Positions 1 to 10,911 of a stretch of DNA of 64,000 nt are shown piece by piece (the stretch's first letter is position 1; the number at the start of each line of letters is the position of its first letter). The DNA is from Datura wrightii. Its lineage: Eukaryota; Streptophyta; Magnoliopsida; Solanales; Solanaceae. The notes under the pieces were generated by a model that was given only the letters and a program-made list of their open reading frames with translations, was not told where the DNA came from and searched no databases. Position numbers and translations under genes: made by a program. The stretch spans positions 31,736,001-31,800,000 of the forward strand of contig JASDFA010000003.1 in NCBI GenBank assembly GCA_035772735.1. Direction: 5' to 3'.

Positions 1-370
1 AATGTTAATATCTATATTAAATATTAATAATGTAATAATATAATATTTTGTAATAATTAACATGAAATAAATGTATAATTTATGCATTTAAGTGCTCATG
101 AAAAAATGAACGATTTTTCACCTTTCAATTAAACATTATTTCTACAACGTTTTTGTACATTGAAACAAGTATTAGAACAAACTAAGGAAAGAGCTATTGG
201 ATTGGATCAAACTTTTAAACATAATCATTTATTAACTTAAGATTATAATTTTTTTTCTAAATTCATATATTGTTATGCAAATACATCTTTTAAATATTAG
301 TTATACTATTTTTAAAATTTTATTTTTATTAATATGAGAGACACGCGCGAGACACGTATAATGAAACTAG
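1..370 (+). mobile_element. Helitron-like 3' terminal segment
   Basis: This AT-rich segment is repeated with moderate divergence at about 3087-3458, and both copies end in the same way: a CG-rich stretch (GAGACACGCGCGAGACACGT here) followed within about 12 bases by CTAG. A short hairpin-rich stretch followed by CTRR and a T is the usual 3' end of plant Helitrons. No Rep/helicase coding sequence is visible, so at most this is a non-autonomous element. The window starts inside it. Family assignment is an inference from the end structure. Confidence 0.4.
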
Positions 371-489
371 TACTATATTAAAAGCGTGAAGGTCTTTAAA
401 AATGTTGCTTGAACTTTTTGCCCTTCATTAAAAGACTCTGCAATAGACAAAATTGACATTTATTATTTTTTTAAAAATTATTATTTAGT

Positions 490-785
490 TATCTTTATCA
501 TTTGGTTTTCTATTTAAATGGCATAAATGCCTAAAAATTTCTTTAAAAAATTTTCCATTAGGTTTTCCATTTTTAAATGGCATAAAATTATTTTACCATT
601 AGGTTTTATATTTTAATATGACATAAAATTATATTTATGTAAAAAACCTTTTCCTAAAAAAATTGCCATAAATTTTCTGCTAAAACCCAGAAAATTTCCC
701 TAAAAAATTTGCCATTTGATTTTCTATTTTTAAATGGCATAAAATTATTTTGCCATTAGGTTTCTATTTTTAAATATTTCATTAT
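490..785 (+). repeat. AT-rich degenerate tandem repeat
   Basis: About five imperfect copies of a unit reading CCATTAGGTTTTC, then ATTTTTAAATGGCATAAA and ATTATTT occur here (near 505, 548, 597, 715 and 755). Copies vary in length and one is interrupted by A/T tracts. No coding potential is seen. Confidence 0.6.
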
Positions 786-2088
786 ATTTATGTATAAATA
801 TAATTTTCACGTCCATCTTTTTCTGTAAAAAAATAATTTTTTTAAACACATGATAAGAAGAAAAACAAAAATGAAGATTTAAAGGGTAATAGTTTAATTT
901 AGATGACTTGATTTCTTTTTAGTAAATCTTATTGAATTTGTTATTTTACTTGGATTTGATTATCTTGATATTGAATAGAAAATCGTCAACTTAATAAGCT
1001 CTAAACTAATAATTTTAATTATATCTGTATTCGCATAGAAAATTTATTGGAATTGCCATAGTATTTGATTAAAACAAATATATTGTAAGTTAGGAAATTA
1101 TGAAAAGAATTTTAATGTTTTATCCAATATCTGGTATGGATGGAATAAAGAAAATTAAATTTTGGTGATTTCTACTATAGTAGAAAAGGTTAGAAACAGT
1201 TCGGTATTTCAATAATTTTTCGGTGATGGATATTTTCGATATTTCACAATTATAAATATTTTTAGACTGTATATTATTTTTAATTGAGATAACTTTCTCA
1301 GATATATAGGACCCAATTAAATTTTTATGTTTTCTCCAGCAGCTCTGTAGAGCACTTTCGGTTCACATGGGCTCCATAATATTTTTATATTTCACAGCTT
1401 TTCATTACTTTTCAAATGATAATATTTGTATCACCTAAATATTCAGGAGCACAAATTTTTACTATAACTTCTTTTAAATTTTTAATGTCTTCAATTCTTC
1501 ATAGATTTTCCTTAATGTACTTTAGTAGATTCATTTATTATAGGAAGGGTCAAGAGACTTTTTTTTTGTGCTCGTGAAAAAGTAAATTATTATAAACTTC
1601 AACTAACTCTCATCTCAATTATGCTTATATTTTTACTTTTGTAATGGGTATGATAAATATCAATATATAATATTGTAATTCTATCTCTAAAGTGTTAGAA
1701 TATTTAAAAAAAAAAAAGAACAAAAAGAATAACAATTGGCCGTGCATCGTACGAACATAAATCTATCTATACTATTTTAATAATGTGAATGACCCTTAAA
1801 AATATAGGTGGAAGTTTTTGCCTTTCAATTAAAGATTCTGCAATAGATAAAATTATCATTTACTATTTTTTTAAAATAATTATTATTTAATTATTATCCT
1901 AATATTTAGGACTTTGAAATTAATTAAAGTTATAGTTATTAAGTCTTTGCTTATTTGTAAAAGGTAAGAATTTCTAATATTTAGTATTTTAAAATTGAAT
2001 AAAAGTTTACTTCTTAAATCGTTCCTTAGTTGAAGTATATTAAAAGTCCTAAGATTTAAGACTTTAAAATCAATGTGCTATATACAAC

Positions 2089-2205
2089 GCATTTGTAAAT
2101 CGCATTCAGTATATGCGATTTGTAAATCGCATTATTCCTACGCGATATGTAAATGCATAAACAGTATTAGTCTTATGTGATTTGTACATCGTATTCGAGT
2201 ATGCA
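2089..2205 (+). repeat. Short palindromic repeat cluster
   Basis: Four imperfect copies of a palindrome of the form GCGATTT-GTA-AATCGC lie at about 2089-2105, 2114-2132, 2141-2158 and 2174-2194, spaced roughly 25-33 bases. The second copy is a perfect inverted repeat and the others carry one to four changes. The surrounding DNA is AT-rich and non-coding. Confidence 0.6.
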
Positions 2206-2765
2206 TTTTGTGTTCCTTCTTTTTCTTCTTTTTATTTTAAAATATTATATAGTTGAACAAAAATACAAATATAACATATCTTAAGTTGTTTCAATTAATC
2301 GAGTGCTCTTGTTATTCTCTCTGTGCAGTTAAATCTACACTATTTCTCCTATTTAAATGTACGTGAGAAGGTGTTTGACTAAACACATAAATTAAGAGAG
2401 AAAACAATTTGAGTTTAAATCATCTCAAAAAAAATAAAATAAAAAGTTTAAAATTAAGTTATTATTAAATATTTAAAGTATGAAACTTCATAGCAAAATG
2501 TCACTCACTTGTTTACCTTTTTAAAAATAGAGTTCACACTTGACAAAATAGTTATTTAATTATTTTTTTAATATTCAGAATTCTGAAATTAGCTAAATTT
2601 TATGTATTAAATCTTTCTTTATTTGAAATATATAGAAAGTATTAATAGTTCAGAAATTTAAAAGTGATTAATATTTCATCTTTTAAAAAATAATTACACT
2701 TTGAATAAAGTTGTACTTATAATGCAAATCAATCTTATATTTAGGACTTTTAAAAATACAATTTG

Positions 2766-2883
2766 AAAAAAGGGCAGTCCAGTGTCGAACGCATCCTGTG
2801 TTAAAGGTCCGGAGAAGGATTGCACCCCAAGGAGTGTGATATAGATAGTCTACCCTAATACAAGCATTAGTGGTTGCTTCTAC
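2766..2883 (-). mobile_element. Au-type SINE fragment, 5' truncated
   Basis: Read on the minus strand the segment runs through CCACTAATGCTTG, TAGGGTAGACTATCT, CACACTCCTTGGGGTGCAA and CTCCGGACC and ends GCCCTTTTTT. I recognise this as the 3' part of the Au SINE family, which is spread widely through flowering plants. The tRNA-derived head with the A and B boxes of the RNA polymerase III promoter is missing, so the copy is truncated and cannot be transcribed from its own promoter. Identification is from memory of the family; the segment is clearly unlike the AT-rich DNA on both sides. Confidence 0.72.
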
Positions 2884-3458
2884 TAATTTTAACGAGTCTT
2901 TCTTAATTAGTTTGGACGATCAATTACAAATAAATAAATGCATTGTGATATGATATCAATTCATTAGTGCTAAAACAAGTTAGTAATAACTCATAATATG
3001 ATTTCATAAGTGCTAATTATTTAAATTAATAACTTATACTACATGTTCTATTCTACTATATAACTTTGTATTAAAATGTGTCTTCGTAATGCTAATATTT
3101 ATATTAAATGTTAATTTATTAATAGTGAAATAATACAAATTTTGTATAATTAACATGAAATACACATATAATGCAGGCATTTCATGTTCATGTAAAAATG
3201 AACAATTTGTTATCTTTCAATGAAACGCTATTTTTACGATATTTTTGTTTATTGAAACAGGTATTAGAACAAACTGAAGAAAAAACTATGGATTTGATTC
3301 TTAAAAATGATCATTTATCAAATTGAAATTCATAATTTTATTTTTAAATTCTTATATTGTTACACAAACACATCTTTTTAAATATTAGTTATGTTATTTT
3401 TAAAAATTTATTCTTATTAATATGAGGGACATGTGCGAGACGCATACACTAAGGCTAG

Positions 3459-3540
3459 TACTATATTAAAAGCATGAACGCCCTTAGGAAATGTTGATCA
3501 AACTTTTTGCCCTTCATTAAAAGATTTCGCCAATCGGAAT
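3459..3540 (+). mobile_element. Helitron-like 5' end, truncated
   Basis: A third copy of the start sequence TACTATATTAAAAGCATGAA directly follows the CTAG of the preceding unit and stays similar to 371-450 up to about 3535, where similarity stops. It shows that these units lie head to tail. Confidence 0.4.
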
Positions 3541-3616
3541 ACCGACTAAATTCATCAAATAGCTTTGAGCGACTCATCCACATCAACACATGTTGCATAA
3601 TTTAATTACATAAATC
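3541..3616. other. Unassigned AT-rich spacer
   Basis: No recognisable feature lies between the truncated Helitron-like end and the minisatellite. Confidence 0.4.
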
Positions 3617-3895
3617 AAAACTCCTCCAATCAGAGCTTGTATATAATCAAAATTACACTCCATAAATCAAAGCATGTATATTAAGAAGGCAACACTCCAA
3701 CAATCGAAGGCATGTGTATTAGTAAAGAGACACACTGCCAATTAGAGGCATGTGTATTAGCAGAGTGACACTCCGCTGGTCAGAGGCATGTATGTTAGCG
3801 AAGCGACACTATGCTAATCAAAGGCATGTATTTCGTGAGGTGACACTCCACCAATTGGATGCATGTATATTAGCAAGGTGACACTCCATCAATCA
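3617..3895 (+). repeat. 38-bp minisatellite beside the F LTR
   Basis: About seven and a half degenerate copies of a unit close to ACACTCC-(N)8-CA(A/G)AGGCATGTATATTAG, each about 38 bases, run up to the base before the F LTR. The final copy is cut after about 17 bases by the LTR, so F inserted into an existing tandem array. Confidence 0.75.
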
Positions 3896-4386
3896 TGTCA
3901 TGTCCCAACCTCGGCAAGCGCAACTACTACATAGTGCCATATAGGACCTTGAGCGATCTAGCTGACATGTATGCTTATGGCACACACAACAGTAACACAC
4001 AATGAATAAAGAAGTCTTGGCCGGCAAGGCCAAATAAAGAAACCCTGCAACGGTAACTTAGCTAGCTCAATTGATAACAAAATATCAAGAAATCTCTATA
4101 TGGGTCGACTAGACCACCATGATATATATAGTCACAAAATATTATACGGGCCGACAAGGCCACTATGGTGTCTAAGATCATATACAAGCTGAACATAAGC
4201 GTACACACACACACACACACAAAGGTCATCAAGACCATCAAGCTGTTGATACAAAATGATAAGGCCAACATGGCCAACAATTTACCACTATACAACCCAT
4301 GTTTGCATTTTGCAAGCCTCTGAGAGTAGGTACTTAGCCAAGACAGGGTCCCGACCTACCCATCAACTTAACAAAAAGAAAAGGAC
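3896..4386 (-). mobile_element. F 3' LTR, distal part (Tekay-like)
   Basis: On the plus strand the segment begins TGTCATGTCCC, the reverse of the GGGGCATGACA end shared by the G and H LTRs. It contains the GGTCCCGACC(T/C)ACCCAT block also found in the H LTR near 55202. The LTR is interrupted by B1 after 4386 and resumes at 43503; together the pieces measure about 2,582 bp. It is read as the 3' LTR of a minus-strand element because coding remains and the polypurine tract lie at higher coordinates. The partner LTR is outside the window. Confidence 0.8.
4203..4222 (+). repeat. (AC)n microsatellite
   Basis: Simple AC dinucleotide run of about ten units within the F LTR. Confidence 0.9.
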
Positions 4387-4967
4387 TGATCTTGGGCATA
4401 ATTACGTGCCCAAGTACTATTTTATATTGTAATTTAGTCATGTTTGTCAATGTATATGATTACATTCTCATGTATTTATGTTTAATTTAGTTCCGAAACT
4501 AACCAACATGATTATTCTTTGTTTTGTAGGTGTAAAATGCATAGGAGGGACTAAATAATGATGGTTGAGGCCTAAGAATGAAGCTCAGAACAAATTGTAA
4601 AAGAAGGCAAGTGGACATGCCACAGGAAGAATGGCCGCGCCAGGCAGCGTGCCACGCTGTGCGTGCGCCGTGCCACGCTCCATGCCAGGCGCGTGAATGA
4701 CATGCCAAACCAGTGATGCTGCACGATACGCCTGTGCAACGCCATGCCTTTGCCACGTCCAGTCCATGCCATGGTGCGCGAAGGGCGCGATGGCCTCTGT
4801 GCCACTACCATAGGCCCTTTCCCAAGACATGTTAACACGACCAATCCAGTGCACCTGCACGACCATTCCATGCCAAAGAGCTGCTACTGTTGCTCGATGG
4901 GTAGCGTGGCACGGAGACGGTCCCTCCTTGATCAATTTTTGTAAATTTCCACTTAGTATAAATTAAA
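4387..4967 (+). repeat. B1 5' LTR, first part (U3)
   Basis: It starts TGATCTTGGGCA and carries a GC-rich block rich in GTGCCACG / CATGCCA words (about 4610-4925), then the TATA box TATAAATTAAA at 4957-4967, where element A has inserted. Several short open frames exist here in both directions because the block is GC-rich, but none resembles a protein. Confidence 0.88.
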
Positions 4968-6425
4968 TGTTCGGTCTGCTGTTCGGGTTGGTATTATATA
5001 TTATAAACCGACACGCAAGTGCACGTGGTCAAACAAGTAATAAAGTGGCTAAGTAGCCAAGTATCGATCCAAGGAGGCTCAAGATACGTAAAATTGCCTA
5101 GTTTACTATATTCCTATTTCACTTCTAATTATGCTAACAACAATGTAACCAACCGTTACTTGAGTTTTTGTTTCTAAACTATATATACTACAATTAATAA
5201 CAACTATTTACTTGTGAATTTAGACAATGGATATGAACATGCCAAGGTTAAGAACAAGTAATGAACTTGATAATCATGATAATTTGGTTAATCTCTTCTT
5301 CATGTTGCTAGCCAAGAACATTAGCCTAGAAATTAAAACTCTCGTATTTAATTTCACTTTAGAATCATAAACCATCCGTCTACATTTCTGTGATCAAATG
5401 CAATTTATGACCTAGCACTACAATTCCGGTTCCTAAATTGACTAATACGGCTTTCAAGTATATTTCTATCAGGAAAGCACATCAAAACCCAATTTTCCCA
5501 AATCAAGTTAAGAACAATACCCTATTAACTCACAACTTTCCAATTTCTTGCTCTCTCGAGTGAAATTGGACTTTTTAGATGTATATTAATGTTGGCCAAT
5601 CACTAATGCAGTAAGAACAAGAATTAATAGAACAACATGAAAGAAGAAGAAGAAAACCATATCAATTATAATCAAAATTCATTACACATGTTCAAAACCT
5701 CAGCAAGGAAGAGAATTAGCCACTCATTTGTGGATTGATCATCCTAAAATGAGTGTAAATCATACGTACAATTGATAGAAAGAAGAAAAGAAGAGAAGAA
5801 ATCCCTTAGCTTTTCGTTCCTCAACTGCTCCTAACCCACGTCCTTGCTCTCCACTTCTGAACTCAGTCTAAAAACTAAAAACTGCTTAAAATAAACCTAA
5901 GTGTGCTATTTATACTAGTGGGAAATTTTTCCCGGAATAACAAGCAACGTGTCACGGAGGCCAACGCGGAGCACTGCCTCCGTGACACGGCGTGGACGCG
6001 GACCTTCACTGGCATTTCAGGGTCCGGTAAATTAGACTCAACGTGGCACGGAGGCCAACGCGGAGGCCTCTCTCCGTGCCACGGAGCTGACGCGAAGGCA
6101 CACTGGAATTTTCCATTTTAATTCCTGTTCAGGCAGTGTGCTACCGCGATGGTAGCGTGGCACGGCTCCATCGCGGAGCCCCTATAAAATGTGCATTCCA
6201 AGGTCTTTTCCACGCTCGCATCCAAGTCCAACTCCGACATAGTTCCAACATGCATTTTAGCTCCTAAAAATCACATTTACCTGCAAAACAAATGCTAATC
6301 ATGTTGGTTAGTATAAATTCACATTTTATTACTAATTACATGATATTATATACACATTGCACAACAAACAAGGTAAAAATGATACGTTTGAGTATCACTT
6401 GGGCATATAAATCTGCCCAAGATCA
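4968..6425 (-). repeat. A 3' LTR
   Basis: 1,458 bp, beginning TGTTCGGTCTGC and ending GCCCAAGATCA on the plus strand. A TATA box (TATAAATA on the minus strand) lies at 5907-5914. Two CACGGAG inverted repeats lie just upstream of it in the transcription sense: 5949-5960 with 5977-5988, and 6043-6054 with 6072-6082. Confidence 0.95.
5945..6185 (-). promoter_or_regulatory. CACGGAG hairpin module in A U3 (3' LTR copy)
   Basis: The perfect 12-base inverted repeat GTGTCACGGAGG / CCTCCGTGACAC is followed about 94 bases later by a second version, GTGGCACGGAGG with CTCCGTGCCAC, and then by GCTACCGCGATGGTAGC. The module is much more GC-rich than the rest of the LTR and abuts the TATA box. A role as promoter element is an inference from position. 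Confidence 0.7.
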
Positions 6426-6440
6426 CTTACCCCACACTTA
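6426..6440 (-). promoter_or_regulatory. A polypurine tract
   Basis: On the minus strand TAAGTGTGGGGTAAG ends directly at the 3' LTR. This is the primer site for plus-strand DNA synthesis. The same AAGTGTGGGGTA core precedes the B1 and B2 3' LTRs. Confidence 0.88.
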
Positions 6441-8342
6441 AATCCTTGTTCGTCCTCGAACAACACATACACAAATCATGCAAATTACATCCCAACCTTC
6501 GTCACTATGGTGCAACAATTTACGCTACGGTCATACTGATTATTCAATTTTTGCAAATCATCAAGAAAACATGCTTGGTCGTACAATACAATGACCTTTA
6601 ATACATCAAGGCTTCCTAGACTTTAAGAATTGATTCTTGATATCGGCAAACTCATGCAAATCAACTAATCAAGAAATCCGACACGAAAATCAATCTTTCA
6701 TCAAGCATGTGCCCTTACAACTCGAGAGAAACTTCCCCTTTATGTTCATGCAGCACACAAACATGCAAGTAGGGGCATATAAAAATTAATTTCACTCTCT
6801 CTCCCAAAAGAATTCACATGCATCATGTCATGACCCATAGGCTTGCCCTTAGTGTATTACTCCACTAATACAAAGAAATGCAATATAGGATCACGTAGGA
6901 CTTTACTGGGTTGTAACGGGGCTATGGATCTAGTATATATATATTGGATTAGCCAATAATAGTCGCTAGCATCCTTAAGCGCCTTTTCAACTCATTCCCA
7001 TCGACTCATGGACATTGTTCCTCTCTTTTCTCTTTTTCTCCCATTCATGCTGGTTTACTTTCATACAGCCCATTTCCTCAGACACACTTGACACAAAACA
7101 AAGGGTTTTCATGTACCCTCACTATCATTTAATTACAACAAGTGTCTCTTCAACATCATCTTTTCTTTCCTCACTCTGCTTTTCTTTTTCTTTTCACTCT
7201 TTTCACTCTTTAACACTTTGGGAAACATTTTCTGTTCTTTGTAAGCGCTTAAGAGCTTCTTATAGACTTTAAGGCTAATGAAAAGAAGGAATAAAGCTTA
7301 GTTCATACAATTTTGGACAAAAGAAAGAAAGAAATCGGCTAAAGGCTCAACGGGCTGACTAGGATATACAACATATAAAAAGGTAGAATTTGACAAGAAA
7401 AGAAAAGGAAACTAGCGGTTAAAACAAAGAAATGCCTACATCCTTTCCAACACTACACCTCCTTCATTTCGTTTTGTATACACACCAGGCAAGTTCTAGA
7501 CAATTCACAATGACATGGAATAGCAAAACCTCACTTCACACTTCATGCACATGCTCAACTCAAGATGCATTCACAGACTCTTTAATTAGTCAATTACATG
7601 AATTCAAGATTAAGCCTCAATCATACTGAATCAAATTCTATAGCCTAGGTAACTCAACATATTTACAGAATTGCATGCTTTCAAACGAATCATTTTCACA
7701 TTTTGAACATCAGTTACAACACGCAACGAAATTTTAGTAACCATAAGCAACTAGAGTTCATTGATGCAATCCACCAAAGAAAACTAAAAACACATAAAAA
7801 TCCTACTCCTACCGACTACATTTCCCTTAAGACGGTCGTCATCCATCCATCATAGGGAACGGTCACTAACTATGACATCGGTTCAATGGGACTATTCTCG
7901 GTAAAAGAACCGAAAACAAACTCCGAGAAACCCAAAAAAAATAAAAATCGAAAATATTTTGCAGCACATCGATCATTTCGATAGAAAGATATTTACAAAA
8001 GATTTTGATAATTGCAAAATATCTTCGCAAAAAATTTTGAAAAATATCGATCATGTCGATAGAAAAAAATATTTACAAAATTTACAAAATATTTACACTA
8101 GCAACCATAACTTTCAAAAACACACATCATCAGCCACAAAACAAATATATACAGATACATCACCAAACAGTTCACCACAGGTAAAGCACAAACATCCATA
8201 CAAACCAAGGAAAACAAACATACAGCAAATTAGAGCCTTGTCCCAGCACCTAGCTACTCCCCACCCCACACTTAAATCGAACACTGTCCCCAGTGTTCAC
8301 AAAAATACAAAGCACAAAATTTTGGGTAGTGGAACTCCCTGC
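6441..8342 (-). other. A 3' non-coding region
   Basis: 1.9 kb lie between the post-pol ORF and the polypurine tract. It holds the TTGTTCG-TCCT-CGAACAA palindrome (6446-6463), blocks conserved with B1 and B2 (TCTAGAACTTGCC read on the minus strand near 7495, and the GATGGATGGATGACGAC block near 7840), a direct repeat of ATCGATCAT(T/G)TCGATAGAAA (7968-8000 and 8046-8080), and an internal copy of the polypurine-tract core at 8263-8273. No protein is recognisable in the short frames on either strand. Confidence 0.7.
6446..6463 (-). promoter_or_regulatory. TTCG-AGGA-CGAA palindrome upstream of A PPT
   Basis: Perfect 7-base arms around a four-base AGGA loop (minus strand TTGTTCG AGGA CGAACAA), 6 bases from the polypurine tract. 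The same design is found ahead of the tract in B1, B2, G and H, and degenerate in F. Confidence 0.75.
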
Positions 8343-9563
8343 TCAGTTGAAATATTCGACTTCTTCATCCGGTGCTGCGGCCTCATCGCCCATGTCTGAA
8401 TCAGCTCCATCGTCGTCATCGGACTCCACATCGGAGTCCTCACGACGTGTCTCCTTATCAGTAGGGACATCGTCATCTGTCGGCTCCACAAAGGCTGGCC
8501 CCACCCGACATAAGGCTCTGGCGTTCTCGCCGAAGGGGTAGTCCAGCTCCAGCTGCCATAATTCTTCCTCGGTGGCTGGTCTCCCACCAATCCATAGCTG
8601 TAGCATCTGCATGCCAAACATACGAGCCATGTACTGATCGTCACGAGCATGTCGCTCGCCCAAAGTCAGTACAGGTCCGTGTGTAGTGTCGGGGGCCTTA
8701 GTCTTTGTCACGTCGAGGGCCCTCCGCTCCAACTGCAGAATATAATCCAAGGCTTCTTCCTCAATGTCGAGGCCTCAGAGGAAGGTGGTGATGAGTCCGC
8801 CAAACCCGTATCTGTGGCCCTGGTGCAGTCTGGCTCTCTTCATGGCGGATATTATTACCGCCCCAACATTAATCTCAAGCCCTTTCATAAGGGCATACAC
8901 CAAGCAGACACGGTCCCGGGTCACGTCTGTCATATGAACTCCCGGGATCAAGCATGAACATACAATCTTCAGCCAGATTCTAGCCTCCCTGTTCATCTGC
9001 GAATAAGGCAGAGTCTGGTGGTAACCCCTCTCCTTATGTCTACTCCATCGGGCTGTGGATCGAGCCCCATACAACGTACGTCTGATGTCGGCGTACGGTG
9101 GGGTGATGTTTAGCTGGCGGAGAACGTGGGCGTCTGTGTCCCGCGCTCCAACGATGGCATTCAGCTGCTGGGGTTCCAGAGTGACAATCTGCCCTCTGAT
9201 TTTCACTGTGTGGCTTCTGATGGCCGGGTTTCAATTTGCATAAAATTCCCGGACCAAATGAAGGTTGCACTCCTTGGGCTCCTGAAAAATAAAGCTGAGC
9301 CCAGCTGCCTCGATTCTCTGTACGATGCGAGGGAACTCCTGTGCAAGTGGTTCCCGTGCAATATGTTCTTCAGGGAAGTACTTGTTTTCTTTATGCTTAG
9401 CATACCATTTCTTCCCTTCATCGGTTACCCATCTTGTTCCGTATTGGCGACGTTGGCCGCGCGGAACAGCGGGTGCAGCTGGGACTGCGGTGCCCAGTCT
9501 CATCCTTTTCCTACCTGTGCCTGAGGTAGAAGCACCCTTGCCTTTATCTTGTCTGCTCGCCAT
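8343..9563 (-). pseudogene. A post-pol ORF (Athila ORF2, 'env-like' position)
   Basis: One frame of about 407 codons from ATG at 9563 (protein start MASRQDKGKG) is cut by two in-frame TGA codons, at 9231-9233 (after REFYAN) and 8775-8777 (after TTFL). The region resembles the 'putative plant transposon protein' domain found downstream of pol in Athila elements: WVTDEGKKWY, FPEEHI, PKECNLHLVREFYAN, and later the basic/aromatic middle region. The C-terminus (about 45 residues) is strongly acidic. I see no signal peptide or transmembrane segment, so the 'envelope' label rests on position only. The ATG follows a splice-acceptor-like CGACAG|GTACAATGG. Its function is unknown. TGG>TGA and CGA>TGA would explain both stops. 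Confidence 0.75.
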
Positions 9564-10429
9564 TGTACCTGTCGATTTACACAAACAAGCACAAAGTTAA
9601 GCTAAAAACTTGTTGACTTCGGCTAAGGTCGGGTTACACAACATTTACCCCACACTTAGGCCTTAGCTACTTCTACAAAATTACGGCAAGAATAACTCTA
9701 ATTTCACCACAGACAACACTATACACTTCATGCTTGGTGCGTTCACAACATAAATTTCGACAGCATAACGGTTAGCGTACTACTCAGACTTCATACAGCT
9801 AATCCCAATCCTACTATCGCTAACAATTCACACATCGCACTTCGCAACAAAAACAACAACAAAATAAAAACAACGATAAAAACATTCTATAGACAATGTA
9901 ATCCAAACAATCTAACCAATTTACACACTTTTTGCATTTTCCCACAAAAATTCGAGAATTTGTCGTCTTTGACATTTACACAATATTTACCACGACTTCT
10001 CTCAAATAACAAACACCCCCCGGCATCTAATTTGCCAAATTATCAAGTGCCCAAATCAAATTCAACAACCCAAGCCCTAGAATACAATTCTATGATCAAT
10101 TTCGAATTATTTAGGCAATCGATAAGTTCAAACGCTAAATACAACAATCCAAACATGTATCAATCACAAATAATCCAACATTCATGTTTAATTTCTACCT
10201 AGGGTGATATATCTCACCTCACATGCCCAAATTTGACAAAAATCGCCAAAAATTGAGATAGACGATGAAAACATACCTTTGAATTGAGAAACCGAAGAAA
10301 CTTGATGTTTTTCCTTGCCTAGGAACGTGGCACGATGCTTGGGGAGGGGGAAATGGGGGTTTGGTCGCGGAGGGAAGAAGGAAATGGGGAAAAATGGGGC
10401 GAAATCGGGGGTTTATTTAAAGAAAACAC
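9564..10429 (-). other. A spacer upstream of ORF2 (leader or intron region)
   Basis: AT-rich non-coding spacer between the internal hairpin module and the ORF2 start. It contains an extra polypurine-tract core (minus-strand AAGTGTGGGGT, 9647-9657) and a pyrimidine-rich run ending CGACAG next to the ORF2 ATG. Nothing here encodes a recognisable protein. Confidence 0.55.
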
Positions 10430-10622
10430 GTGGGTCACCCGGCAACCCGGTGTGACCCGGCACTGAATAAGGGGCAACGTGTCACGGAGGGTAACACGGA
10501 GCCCCTCCTCCGTGACACGGAGCCAACGCGTTGGCTTACTGGATTTTTGAAAAATCCGGATTTTGCGTTCAACGTGTCACGGAGGGTAACGCGGTGCCTT
10601 ACCTCCGTGACACGTCGCCAAC
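10411..10622 (-). promoter_or_regulatory. Internal CACGGAG hairpin module upstream of ORF2
   Basis: Two copies of the same 12-base inverted repeat found in the LTR: GTGTCACGGAGG with CCTCCGTGACAC at 10479-10490/10507-10518 and again at 10574-10585/10602-10613, 95 bases apart as in the LTR (94). On the minus strand the module is followed by ACCCACGTG and the AT box TTTAAATAAA (10411-10420), so its layout mimics the U3 promoter. It lies between the pol stop and ORF2. Confidence 0.6.
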
Positions 10623-10911
10623 GCGCCAGTGCACTGTTTCTTTAATTAATTTGATTTTTCATACCTTGCCTCATTTTCTCGATTCCATGTATATTTCCTC
10701 CGTTATACCTGAAAATCACCTCACTAAACAAAAATTGGTTAAATTAATAGATTTCCCTAACTAAAATAAAAAAAATACTAACTAAAATGAAAGTCTAAAC
10801 CTAATCAAGAAAAAAAAAGAAAAATAAAACTCGGAAATAGAAAATAAAAACAAAAATAAAGATAAAAATTAACTACACTGTGCAAAAAGAAAAAAAATAA
10901 AATATTTTTCT
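10623..10911 (-). other. A-rich spacer after pol (read on plus strand)
   Basis: A non-coding, strongly A-rich stretch (plus strand) lies between the post-pol stem-loop and the hairpin module. I see nothing else in it. Confidence 0.5.

Larger units (their letters stand above)
371..3458 (+). mobile_element. Helitron-like AT-rich unit(s)
   Basis: The segment starts TACTATATTAAAAGCGTGAA, close to the TCTATACTATATTAAAAGC start of many plant Helitrons, and ends at CTAG (3455-3458). A second start-like boundary lies near 1765 (TCTATACTATTTTAATAATG), preceded by GCCGTGCATCGTACG, which resembles a degenerate Helitron 3' hairpin, so two units may lie head to tail. After each start the same line can be read: a TTTTTGCC(C)TTCA stretch, then AAAGA(C/T)TCTGCAATAGA. 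No coding sequence is seen. Within it lie a minisatellite, a palindromic repeat and a SINE fragment, listed separately. Confidence 0.4.

Noticed and set aside
3617..3895. CRISPR-like array
   Set aside because: Units are degenerate and contiguous with no unique spacers, and this is plant DNA; it is a minisatellite.
4499..4944. Several 65-116 codon open frames on both strands
   Set aside because: They overlap each other inside the GC-rich U3 block of the B1 LTR, change between LTR copies, and match no known domain. The same applies to 23580-24067, 5903-6121, 17418-17636 and 62331-62626.
7015..8399. Open frames in the 3' region of A
   Set aside because: They are low-complexity Ser/Phe- or Lys/Asn-rich frames in the antisense or non-coding direction, not conserved in B1 or B2.
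8343..9563. Calling ORF2 a true envelope glycoprotein
   Set aside because: No signal peptide, transmembrane segment, cysteine pattern or cleavage site is visible; only the position after pol resembles env.
8297..9600. Plus-strand and alternative minus-strand frames over ORF2
   Set aside because: Shadows of the real minus-strand ORF2 frame, which is the one matching the Athila domain and the CD copy.
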